NCBI GenBank assembly: GCA_964640305.1
Contig: CAZXFF010000004.1
Span: 1-64,000, forward strand
Length of the DNA: 64,000 bases
Origin: Coprenecus sp964640305
GTDB lineage: Bacteria; Bacteroidota; Bacteroidia; Bacteroidales; UBA932
Direction of reading: 5' to 3'
Below the pieces are notes generated by a model. That model did not search any database and was not told the DNA's origin. It worked only from the letters and a program-made list of their open reading frames with translations. A program made the translations under genes and the position numbers. Positions 9,116 through 16,655 of the stretch are shown here, piece by piece (within the stretch, counting starts at the first letter, position 1; each line of letters opens with the position of its first letter).

Positions 9116-9676
9116 ATGAAAACAGTAGCAGTATATCTGGGCTCTTCTGACGGCTTTTCACCGGTTTTTTCGGACAATGCGGCAAAAGTCGGCAGGATGC
9201 TGGCGGAAAACGGAATAGGAATTGTATACGGGGGGGCTTCTGTCGGTACCATGTGGGCAATGGCATCGGCTGCCCTGGAATCAGGGGGACAAGTAACCGG
9301 AGTGTTTCCGGAGAATTTCCGGGGACGCAAGGAGTACAGGGACCGCAATATTGAGATAAAGGCTTCCGGACTTACGCAAATGATCTGTGTGAAGAATCTG
9401 GAAGAGAGGATTAAGGTCATGACTGAATTGTCTGAAGCATGTATAATACTTCCTGGCAGTTTCGGGACAATGCATGAGCTCTTTTCCCATATAGTGGGAC
9501 TCCAGCTCGGGTTGCATGCAAAGCCTGTTTTCATATTAGATCTTGACGGATATTATTCACCATTGAGACAGTTGGCAGAAAATATGGTGGACAACGGTTT
9601 TATGCCTGAGAGGCACAGGGCTTTGCTCCGTTTCTGCAGCAGTGTGGAGGAACTGGAGGCGGAACTGTCAAAGTGA
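9116..9676 (+). CDS. LOG family protein (TIGR00730, lysine decarboxylase-like fold)
   Basis: The 186-aa Rossmann-type protein matches the LOG (Lonely Guy) family, whose studied members release free cytokinin-type bases from nucleoside 5'-monophosphates. It has the N-terminal YLGSS and IVYGGASVGTMW motifs and the phosphoribosyl-binding motif, here PGSFGTMHE instead of the usual PGGxGTxxE. The second Gly of that motif is replaced by Ser. The usual MxxRK motif appears as LEERIKVM. Whether it keeps nucleotide hydrolase activity is therefore open. The start is 2 nt after the glycosyltransferase stop, and the end overlaps the convergent flavoprotein gene by 9 bp. Confidence 0.85.
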   Translation: MKTVAVYLGSSDGFSPVFSDNAAKVGRMLAENGIGIVYGGASVGTMWAMASAALESGGQVTGVFPENFRGRKEYRDRNIEIKASGLTQMICVKNLEERIKVMTELSEACIILPGSFGTMHELFSHIVGLQLGLHAKPVFILDLDGYYSPLRQLAENMVDNGFMPERHRALLRFCSSVEELEAELSK

Positions 9677-10903
9677 TGCTGCCTTGATGGCTGCAGCAGC
9701 AGTTGAGAAGGCTATCTGCAGATTGTATCCCCCTGTGTCGGCGTCCAGATCCATAACTTCACCGATGAAGTACATTCCGGGGCATATTCTGGATTCCATG
9801 GTCTTGCGGGAAATGTCCTGAAGGCTGACGCCTCCGGTAGTGATGACTGCTCTGGAATAGTCCACGTAACCTTTGATCCCGAACTTCCAGTTTTTTATCC
9901 TTATCGGGAGATTGTTGATGCAGAGTCCTTTGGAGGTTGTGACAAATGGTTGGATGACCTGTACCGGCAGCATCTTTTCAAGATATGTGCAGAACTTCAC
10001 ATCACGTGTATATTCTCTTTGTATACGCTGTTTTATCTGTTCTGCTGTCAGAGCAGGTTTCAGGTCTACCGATACATCTACACGTTTCCCGGAAACCAAG
10101 GCCGATACGGCGTTCCTGCTCACCCTGAATCCGAGTGCCCCTTCAAGACCTCCGTTCGTGAAAGTCATTTCCCCGAATTCTGACTGGACCATTCCCCCGT
10201 CAATGAAAAGGGACAGTGTTACGTTGCGGAGAGTGAGACCAATAAGTCCCGTGAAATCGATTGCCGGCACGAGGGCTGTGAGCGATGGATGAGTGTCTGC
10301 AATCCTGTGACCGAATGCTTCTGCAAATCTGTATCCGTCTCCTGTTGAGCCGGTCAGAGGGTATGATAGACCTCCTGTGGCTATCAGTATCCTGGAGGCT
10401 GTTATGACGTTCATGGAGTATATTTTACGGTGATGCAGGATACTTAACAGGTACTTGCTGTTTTCCTTACGGATTGAGGTGACCTCCGTACCCGTCATTA
10501 CGGTTACGTTGTCCGATGCCGTTATCCGCCTGAGCAGGGTGTCCCTTACATCAGTGCTTTTCCCGGATTTAGGGAAAACCCTCTGCCCCCTTTCGCACAC
10601 GGTCTCCAGGCCTATGCTGTTGAAAAAACCTATGGTGTCGTTGTTGGAAAAGCCCAGGAATGCCGGTTTGAAGAATTCAGCATTGGGGTGCACGTGCTCC
10701 GAAAATTCTTCCCATTCCCTTGTATTGGTAATGTTGCATTTCCCTTTGCCGGTTAGCAGCAGTTTCTTCCCGCAAGCATCATTCTTCTCCAGCAGTACTA
10801 CCCTTTTGCCATTGCCGGATGCGAGGGCTGCTGCCATCAGCCCTGAAGCCCCTCCGCCTACTATTGCAATGTCATATTCAAAACCGGTTCTGTACATATC
10901 CAA
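9668..10903 (-). CDS. NAD(P)/FAD-dependent oxidoreductase of the HI0933/YhiN family
   Basis: The 411-aa protein starts with a dinucleotide-binding motif IVGGGASGLMAA, followed by LLEKN and the family motif LLTGKGKCNITNT. The C-terminal end GGYNLQIAFSTAAAAI is also typical of HI0933/BaiN-like flavoproteins. Family members bind FAD; some have been linked to bile-acid reduction in gut bacteria, but this is not predictable here. The start could be the first ATG or the one two codons later. The gene is divergent from tRNA-Thr and convergent with the LOG gene. Confidence 0.9.
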   Translation of the reverse strand: MDMYRTGFEYDIAIVGGGASGLMAAALASGNGKRVVLLEKNDACGKKLLLTGKGKCNITNTREWEEFSEHVHPNAEFFKPAFLGFSNNDTIGFFNSIGLETVCERGQRVFPKSGKSTDVRDTLLRRITASDNVTVMTGTEVTSIRKENSKYLLSILHHRKIYSMNVITASRILIATGGLSYPLTGSTGDGYRFAEAFGHRIADTHPSLTALVPAIDFTGLIGLTLRNVTLSLFIDGGMVQSEFGEMTFTNGGLEGALGFRVSRNAVSALVSGKRVDVSVDLKPALTAEQIKQRIQREYTRDVKFCTYLEKMLPVQVIQPFVTTSKGLCINNLPIRIKNWKFGIKGYVDYSRAVITTGGVSLQDISRKTMESRICPGMYFIGEVMDLDADTGGYNLQIAFSTAAAAIKAASL

Positions 10904-10959
10904 ATAACTTCTGTTTCCGCAAAAATATTGAAAACTATTCGAATTACTAAATAATTTTC

Positions 10960-10967
10960 TATATTTG
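10960..10967 (+). promoter_or_regulatory. -7 promoter element of tRNA-Thr
   Basis: TATATTTG matches TAnnTTTG exactly and lies 12 nt upstream of the mature tRNA 5' end. The -33 box is weak (ATTC at the 19-nt distance). Confidence 0.6.
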
Positions 10968-10979
10968 CACCCTCTAATT

Positions 10980-11052
10980 GCCTCTTTAGCTCAGCTGGTA
11001 GAGCAGCTCATTCGTAATGAGCAGGTCGTGGGTTCGAGTCCCATGAGAGGCT
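10980..11052 (+). tRNA. tRNA-Thr (anticodon CGT)
   Basis: The sequence folds as a full cloverleaf. The acceptor stem is GCCTCTT/GAGAGGC with one T-G wobble. The anticodon arm is GCTCA-TTCGTAA-TGAGC, giving anticodon CGT, which reads ACG. The T arm contains GGTTCGAGTCC. The discriminator base is T and CCA is not encoded. The Zn peptidase gene starts 7 nt downstream. Confidence 0.97.
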
Positions 11053-11059
11053 CAATATT

Positions 11060-11737
11060 ATGGCACTTGAAATTCTTCTTATAGTAATTATAGCCGTTCT
11101 CGGCCTAATCGTGCAGTCCCGCTTGCAGAATGTCTTCTCCAAGTATTCCAGGGTCATGTCGCCCGGTGGAATGACAGGACGGGAGATTGCAGAAAAGATG
11201 TTGCGTGACCACGGAATCCATGATGTTACGGTAACAAATACCCGCGGACATCTTACTGACCACTACAATCCTGCGAACAAGACGCTCAATCTTTCCGATT
11301 CAGTATACAACAGCAACAGTGTGGCTGCAGCTGCAGTAGCCGCTCATGAATGCGGACATGCAATCCAGCATGCGGAAGGTTATGCGTTCCTAAGGCTGCG
11401 TTCTGCACTGGTACCTATAGTACAGTTCTCTTCTTCCCTGGCACAGATAGTGATCATAATAGGCATTCTGCTGATCAATGCATTTCCTTTACTTTACTGG
11501 CTCGGGATAGTAATGTTCCTTATGGTATTCATTTTCAGTGCGGTAACCCTGCCCGTAGAATATGATGCCTCACACCGTGCGTTGGCATGGCTTGAGCGTT
11601 CGAATACTCTCAGTGCTACTGAGATGTCGCAGGCCAGGATTACACTGAAGTGGGCAGCCCGTACATACCTTGTTGCAGCACTGAGTGCTTTGGCTACCCT
11701 TATATATTATCTCGGATTTGCAAACAATAGGGACTGA
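11060..11737 (+). CDS. Membrane neutral zinc metallopeptidase (YugP-like)
   Basis: The 225-aa protein has an N-terminal membrane helix (about 3-20), then a conserved GMTGREIAEKML segment, the zinc motif H96-ECGH100, and two to three further hydrophobic segments (about 110-150 and 195-220). This order is that of the zinc-dependent peptidase family typified by Bacillus YugP. The active site probably faces the cytosolic membrane surface. No substrate is known for the family. It is only 7 nt behind tRNA-Thr, so the two may share the tRNA promoter. Confidence 0.9.
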   Translation: MALEILLIVIIAVLGLIVQSRLQNVFSKYSRVMSPGGMTGREIAEKMLRDHGIHDVTVTNTRGHLTDHYNPANKTLNLSDSVYNSNSVAAAAVAAHECGHAIQHAEGYAFLRLRSALVPIVQFSSSLAQIVIIIGILLINAFPLLYWLGIVMFLMVFIFSAVTLPVEYDASHRALAWLERSNTLSATEMSQARITLKWAARTYLVAALSALATLIYYLGFANNRD

Positions 11738-11759
11738 TTCCAGCAGAGCCTTGCTTCCC

Positions 11760-12326
11760 TTATTTTATCTCTATTCTGATTTTGCCGCTTATCCCGAACG
11801 CCGCGGTCAGACATTGCTCTTTTTCAATCCTGACCGGTCCGGACAATTCTATGCCGACGAAGTCACCTGTCCTTAAGGAACAGTAACCGGTAATCATCGC
11901 TATGGCAGAACTTAAGGTGGCCATGTCAGGCCCTTTCTCTATGCGGACCTTTTCATGTCCGTTGACAGCAACGGTAAGCGGTCTTTTGCTGCTGATGTAT
12001 TCCGGTATCCTGTCAGCCGGCAGCAGGTCATAAGGTATGACGGTGGTGTAGTCCATGGCATTCTCCATGCATGTCCTGTATATGGAGTCAGGAGATGCCG
12101 TTTCGCATTTGAGAAGTATTCCGCATGAGAATTCCCCTATATATCTGTGGGCGAACTGCTCCCTCACTGCTTTGCCTGACCGTGCCGATCTGAAGCAGAA
12201 GAACGGCACTGCATTTACGGCAGTGACATAATCAGGAATATAATAATCAGTCAAGGCCCGGATCATGGTAGAGTCGGGCCTGACGTAAAATGCTGTTCCA
12301 TCAAGTGTACGGATCAGTATATTCAC
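11760..12326 (-). CDS. Divergent fumarylacetoacetate hydrolase (FAH)-like protein, probably non-catalytic
   Basis: The 188-aa protein aligns by eye with Bacteroidota FAH-family proteins: GKAVREQFAHRYIGE corresponds to the usual GKHIxEKFAHRYYDE, MATLSSAIAMITGYCSLRTGDFVGIEL to the C-terminal segment ending in TGDxIxTGTP, and the short N-terminus to IGRNY-type starts. The acidic metal ligands expected just before the GKHI segment (E-x-E) are absent, and the GTPxGVG loop is lost. It therefore looks like a FAH fold without the metal site. The ATG overlaps the stop of the exonuclease gene (ATGA), so translation is coupled. Fold inferred from weak similarity; function unknown. Confidence 0.6.
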   Translation of the reverse strand: MNILIRTLDGTAFYVRPDSTMIRALTDYYIPDYVTAVNAVPFFCFRSARSGKAVREQFAHRYIGEFSCGILLKCETASPDSIYRTCMENAMDYTTVIPYDLLPADRIPEYISSKRPLTVAVNGHEKVRIEKGPDMATLSSAIAMITGYCSLRTGDFVGIELSGPVRIEKEQCLTAAFGISGKIRIEIK

Positions 12327-13087
12327 TTCATCGAAAGTTTGATTTCTGTCAGGACCTTTTTTGTGTCCAGCGTAAAATCCCCGTTCATCATCCAGGAGTA
12401 GTAGCTGGGTTCTTTGGCCAGCACTTCCGTGACAGGTCTTCCCTTATGCTTGCCGAAATTGAAAACAGGGACATCCTTTTCGTTGAATGCAATCCTGCCG
12501 GCATAATCGGCGAATTTAGTCTTGGATGAAAATTCAGACAGGTATGTGATGTCGTTCTGAAGGCTGTCCTGGTATTTGTCCAGCTGGGCCATAAGGATTT
12601 CATATGTAGCCATTGTATCCGCCTCTGCAGAATGTGCGTTTTCCAGATCCTTGTGGCAATAGAATTTGTAGGCAGCGGACAGTGTCCTTTGCTCCATTTT
12701 GTGGAAAATGTTCTGGACATCCACAAGTTTTCTTTTACGGAAGTCAAAGTTCACACCTGCCCTGAGGAATTCTTCGTACAGGAGAGGAATGTCGAACTTG
12801 GTGGAATTGTATCCGGCTATGTCGCATCCTTCCATCCATGAAGCGAGGGATTTGGCAATTTGCTTGAAGGTAGGGCAATCCTTGACATCTTCATTGCTGA
12901 TTCCATGTATTCTCCTGGCTTCCTCAGAAATGGGGATGGTGGGGTTTATCCTTCTTGTCTTGACATCTGTACTGCCGTCCGGCATTACTTTCACCATGGA
13001 TATTTCGACAATCCTGTCAGAGGCGACGTTCAGTCCGGTACTCTCTATGTCGAAGAAAATGATGGGGTTCTTAAGGTTCAGCTGCAT
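12323..13087 (-). CDS. DnaQ-like 3'-5' exonuclease with ExoX-type C-terminus
   Basis: The 254-aa protein has the three DEDDh exonuclease motifs: ExoI D13-x-E15 in FFDIESTGL, ExoII ending in D99 of GYNSTKFDIP, and ExoIII H152...D157 in HSAEADTMATYEIL. The last about 60 residues (NFGKHKGRPVTEV...YYSWM) match the small C-terminal module of exonuclease X-like proteins. It could act as a proofreading subunit or in repair. It starts 12 nt after dnaN (the sliding clamp), which fits a role at the replication fork. It is translationally coupled to the downstream FAH-like gene. Confidence 0.9.
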   Translation of the reverse strand: MQLNLKNPIIFFDIESTGLNVASDRIVEISMVKVMPDGSTDVKTRRINPTIPISEEARRIHGISNEDVKDCPTFKQIAKSLASWMEGCDIAGYNSTKFDIPLLYEEFLRAGVNFDFRKRKLVDVQNIFHKMEQRTLSAAYKFYCHKDLENAHSAEADTMATYEILMAQLDKYQDSLQNDITYLSEFSSKTKFADYAGRIAFNEKDVPVFNFGKHKGRPVTEVLAKEPSYYSWMMNGDFTLDTKKVLTEIKLSMK

Positions 13088-13099
13088 CGGTTCCGGGGA

Positions 13100-14224
13100 T
13101 TAGTTTGCAATTCTTATTGGCATCAGGATGGCGCAGATGTTCTCGTCCTGACTGTCTTCTTCTGCTGCAACGATCAGGGCTGATCTGGTAGGATCGGCAA
13201 GTTCGATGCATAATTCCTCATACGGCATGTTGGTGAGCAGTTCTATGAGGAAAACAGACTTGAAACCGATATCCATTCCTGCACCGTCGTACTGGCAGGG
13301 AATAGTTTCGTGGGCGGAAATCGAGAAACTGGTATCCTGTGCTGAAATCATCAGGGAGTTGAATGACAGTGAGAACTTTATGCTTGATGAGGCAGGGTTC
13401 GAGCATACGGAAACCCTCTTTGCTGCGTTAAGAAGCATTGACCTGTTGATAATCAGTTTGTTCGGGTTATTCTTGGGTATTACTGTACGGTATGCAGGAT
13501 ATGTCCCGTCTACAAGTCTTCCGATAAGCATGCAATTTCCGAAACTGAAGTGTGCATTTTTCCCGTCGAACGACAGGGAAAGGTCTCCGTCGGCTTTTGC
13601 AAGCATGGATTTGAGGACGGATGCCGGTTTCTTGGGCAGAATGAAAGAGGATTTTTCCCCAGCACGGATGTCATTCCTTGTAAAGCATACCAGTTTGTGG
13701 GAGTCGGATGCTACAAGGCTGAGTGAGTCTTGTGACAGATCGAACAGTATTCCGTTCATTACTGGGCGTAGAGGCTCGTCTGCAGTCGCATAAAGGGTGT
13801 ATCCAATACCGTCTGACAGAACTTCCACCGGGATGGTGACATTTATTCCGGAATCTGCCAGTTCTGGCATTGACGGGTAAAGTTCAGCCGAGAAGAAGGG
13901 GATTTTCTGAACACCTGATGACCAGCTGATTTCAAGCGTGCTGTTGTCTTCCAGTGTTTTGAGTTCGATGGGGATTTCAGGGAACTCCTTCAGGGAGTCT
14001 GTAAGGATCTTGGCAGGAACCGCTATGGAACCTTCTTCCCTGGTCTCATCTACCGTAATGGAAGTCTTCAGTATGGTCTCCGAATCGGAAGCCGTGATTT
14101 CCAGAGTGTTGCCTCTTAGTTCAAAAAGGAAATTGTCAAGGATGGGGGTCGTTGTCTTGGTGATTACCCTCAGCCCGGAAAGCATTCCGTGCAATAAATC
14201 TGTGCTTGAAACGATAAAATTCAT
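13100..14224 (-). CDS. dnaN: DNA polymerase III subunit beta (sliding clamp)
   Basis: The 374-aa protein has the three-domain clamp layout and typical clamp motifs (MNFIVSS start, ILDNFLFEL, LRPVMNGILFDL, and the ending CAILMPIRI). It forms the ring that holds replicative polymerases and repair enzymes on DNA. The gene is not next to dnaA or gyrB here; it heads a leftward unit with a DnaQ-like exonuclease and an FAH-like protein. A 10-N gap lies 15 nt upstream of the ATG, between the gene and its presumed promoter. Confidence 0.97.
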   Translation of the reverse strand: MNFIVSSTDLLHGMLSGLRVITKTTTPILDNFLFELRGNTLEITASDSETILKTSITVDETREEGSIAVPAKILTDSLKEFPEIPIELKTLEDNSTLEISWSSGVQKIPFFSAELYPSMPELADSGINVTIPVEVLSDGIGYTLYATADEPLRPVMNGILFDLSQDSLSLVASDSHKLVCFTRNDIRAGEKSSFILPKKPASVLKSMLAKADGDLSLSFDGKNAHFSFGNCMLIGRLVDGTYPAYRTVIPKNNPNKLIINRSMLLNAAKRVSVCSNPASSSIKFSLSFNSLMISAQDTSFSISAHETIPCQYDGAGMDIGFKSVFLIELLTNMPYEELCIELADPTRSALIVAAEEDSQDENICAILMPIRIAN

Positions 14225-14239
14225 ATACTGTCAAATATC

Positions 14240-14249
14240 NNNNNNNNNN
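14240..14249. other. Assembly gap (10 N) between dnaN and htrA
   Basis: Ten undetermined bases in the dnaN-htrA divergent intergenic region. The number is probably a placeholder, so the distance between the dnaN ATG and its promoter is not reliable. Confidence 0.95.
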
Positions 14250-14266
14250 ATAAACCAATACAGATA

Positions 14267-14274
14267 CAAATATA
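14267..14274 (-). promoter_or_regulatory. -7 promoter element of dnaN
   Basis: The minus strand reads TATATTTG, a full match to the Bacteroidota -7 box. The 20 nt from 14263 to 14282 are identical to those at 40175-40194 in front of the RRM gene. The distance to the dnaN start is uncertain because of the gap. Confidence 0.55.
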
Positions 14275-14337
14275 GTGAAAATAATTTCTTGGCATATATT
14301 TTGAGTTAAAGAGCAATGGTTAAAATTTCATTTTGTT

Positions 14338-15756
14338 ATGAAGAGAACGTTGTTGATAATACTTGCCGCAGCAGTAGTAGGCGGCACTGCAGGGTTCCTG
14401 GCCTCAGGAGTAGACAGGAACATGAATTCAGGAACATATGTGTATCAGGACAATATGCCGGCTGTCCGCAATGTGAGCATTTCAGGGGAATACCCGGATT
14501 TTACATATGCCGCGGAAACATCTGTAAAGGCAGTCGTATATGTAAAGGTAGTTAAGAAGACAGAGACTCCCCCGTCCATTTTCGATTACTTTTTCGGGTT
14601 CGGAGGATCCATCCCAAGGGAACAGGTGGGTACCGGATCAGGAGTCATCATTTCCGAGGACGGATATATAGTGACCAACAACCATGTGGTAGCAGGAGCC
14701 TCTGAAGTGGAGGTTACCATCGGTGACAGCAAGACATTCAAGGCAGATATAGTGGGTACTGATCCTGCGACCGATGTTGCATTGCTTAAAGTGGACGCAA
14801 AGGGTCTTCCCACCATTCCTATCGGAAATTCCGACAATCTCCGTCTCGGTGAATGGGTGCTTGCAATCGGTAGCCCCTATGGTCTTACTTCTACAATTAC
14901 AGCAGGTATAGTAAGTGCAAAAGGACGTTCCATGCCCAGTTATGACAGGGAATTCAAGATTGAATCCTTTATCCAGACGGATGCTGCCGTCAATCCGGGC
15001 AACAGTGGCGGAGCTTTGGTGAACATCAAGGGTGAACTTGTCGGTATCAATACTGCAATTATTTCACAGACAGGATCATACGCAGGATATTCCTTTGCTA
15101 TTCCCATCAATATGGTAAGGAAGATAACTGAGGACTTCAAGGAATTCGGAACTGTGCAGAGAGCAGTGCTCGGTATATCGATGCAGGATAATTCCGAAGA
15201 TTTGAAAGAAAAAATGAAACTTTCTACTTCCGAAGGCGTATATATAGCTGAGGTGACCAAAGGAGGAGCCGCTGAAGCTGCCGGTATCAAGTCAGGTGAC
15301 ATATTGCTGTCAATTGACGGGACGAAAGTTTCGAAAGCCACTGCAGTCCAGGAAGCAATCAGCCAGTACAGTCCTGGCGACAAGGTGGAACTGGAAGTCA
15401 ACAGAGATGGCAAGGTGCTGAAAGTCAAGGCAACTCTTATAGGCAGGGAAACCCAGGAGATGAATGCTTACAATCAGCAGGGCAATGTCAACCTTTTCGG
15501 TGCCCAGCTGGTTCCGGCACCGAAGCAGGAGCTTGAGAAACTCGGAATAAAGGCTGGCGTGAAGATCGCCAAGCTGGATAAAGGCAAGATGAAGGATGCA
15601 GGTATAAGGGAAGGATTTATAATTACCTATATAAACAATACTCCAGTCTCATCTCCCCAGGCAGTTGCAGCCGAGGTCAAGAAAGCCAAACGCTCTCTTC
15701 TGGTCGAAGGTTTCTATCCGGATGGTAACCTCTACTATTACGGAATAGGTTTGTAA
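14338..15756 (+). CDS. Deg/HtrA-family periplasmic serine protease
   Basis: The 472-aa protein has an N-terminal signal or anchor segment (residues 1-24), then a trypsin-like domain with the triad H116 (TNNHVV), D146 (ATDVALL) and S223 (GNSGGAL). Two PDZ domains follow: one around residues 275-370 and a divergent one in the last about 80 residues. Family members degrade or refold misfolded envelope proteins. The sigma factor gene rpoD starts 9 nt after the stop, in the same direction, so the two are probably co-transcribed. Confidence 0.95.
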   Translation: MKRTLLIILAAAVVGGTAGFLASGVDRNMNSGTYVYQDNMPAVRNVSISGEYPDFTYAAETSVKAVVYVKVVKKTETPPSIFDYFFGFGGSIPREQVGTGSGVIISEDGYIVTNNHVVAGASEVEVTIGDSKTFKADIVGTDPATDVALLKVDAKGLPTIPIGNSDNLRLGEWVLAIGSPYGLTSTITAGIVSAKGRSMPSYDREFKIESFIQTDAAVNPGNSGGALVNIKGELVGINTAIISQTGSYAGYSFAIPINMVRKITEDFKEFGTVQRAVLGISMQDNSEDLKEKMKLSTSEGVYIAEVTKGGAAEAAGIKSGDILLSIDGTKVSKATAVQEAISQYSPGDKVELEVNRDGKVLKVKATLIGRETQEMNAYNQQGNVNLFGAQLVPAPKQELEKLGIKAGVKIAKLDKGKMKDAGIREGFIITYINNTPVSSPQAVAAEVKKAKRSLLVEGFYPDGNLYYYGIGL

Positions 15757-15765
15757 CAGATAAAG

Positions 15766-16626
15766 ATGAGACAATTAAAAATTACCAAATCCATTACCAA
15801 CAGAGAAAGCGCCTCCCTCGACAAATATCTCCAGGAGATAGGGAGGGAGGAGCTTATCAGTGTTGAAGAAGAAGTAGAATTGGCGCAGAGAATCCGGAAA
15901 GGCGACCAGGCCGCACTGGAGAAACTCACCCGCGCCAATCTCCGTTTTGTGGTGTCTGTGGCAAAACAGTACCAGAATCAGGGTCTCAGCCTTCCGGACC
16001 TTATAAATGAAGGGAACCTGGGGCTGATCAAGGCAGCGGAAAAATTCGATGAGACCAGAGGATTCAAATTCATTTCCTATGCTGTATGGTGGATACGCCA
16101 GTCTATCCTTCAGGCTTTGGCAGAACAGTCCAGAATAGTACGCCTTCCTCTGAACCAGGTCGGATCCCTGAACAAGATCAACAAGGCGTTCCAGAAATTC
16201 GAGCAGGACAACGAGAGGATGCCTTCATCCGAAGAACTGGCTGATATCCTCAATATCCAGAAAGAAAAGATAGCTGATACATTGAGGGTTTCAGGTCGTC
16301 ATGTATCTGTGGATGCTCCGTTTGTAGACGGTGAGGACAACAGTCTTCTGGATGTACTTGTAAACAACGACTCCCCGAATGCCGACAGGGGTCTTGTGAA
16401 CGAGTCATTGAACAAGGAAATAGAAAGGGCCCTTTCTACCCTTACCGAGAGGGAAAGGGATATCGTCAAGGACTTTTTCGGAATAGGTACACAGGAAATG
16501 ACGCTTGAGGAAATCGGAGAGAAATTCGGTCTGACCAGGGAACGGGTCCGCCAGATAAAGGAAAAGGCAATCCGCAGGCTCAGGCACAGCAACAGAAGCA
16601 AACTCCTCAAGAGTTATCTCGGATAG
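15766..16626 (+). CDS. rpoD: RNA polymerase primary sigma factor RpoD (Bacteroidota type)
   Basis: The 286-aa protein begins MRQLKITKSITNRE and contains region 1.2 (LDKYLQEIGREELIS), region 2 (ANLRFVVSVAKQYQNQGL...FKFISYAVWWIRQSI), region 3, and region 4 with the helix-turn-helix (TLEEIGEKFGLTRERVRQIKEKA). It lacks the long region 1.1 of E. coli sigma-70; this short form is the primary sigma in Bacteroidota and reads TTTG/TAnnTTTG promoters such as those seen in this window. It lies 9 nt behind htrA and 29 nt before the M3 peptidase gene. Confidence 0.96.
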   Translation: MRQLKITKSITNRESASLDKYLQEIGREELISVEEEVELAQRIRKGDQAALEKLTRANLRFVVSVAKQYQNQGLSLPDLINEGNLGLIKAAEKFDETRGFKFISYAVWWIRQSILQALAEQSRIVRLPLNQVGSLNKINKAFQKFEQDNERMPSSEELADILNIQKEKIADTLRVSGRHVSVDAPFVDGEDNSLLDVLVNNDSPNADRGLVNESLNKEIERALSTLTERERDIVKDFFGIGTQEMTLEEIGEKFGLTRERVRQIKEKAIRRLRHSNRSKLLKSYLG

Positions 16627-16655
16627 AATATGACAACCATTAACCAGCAATAATC

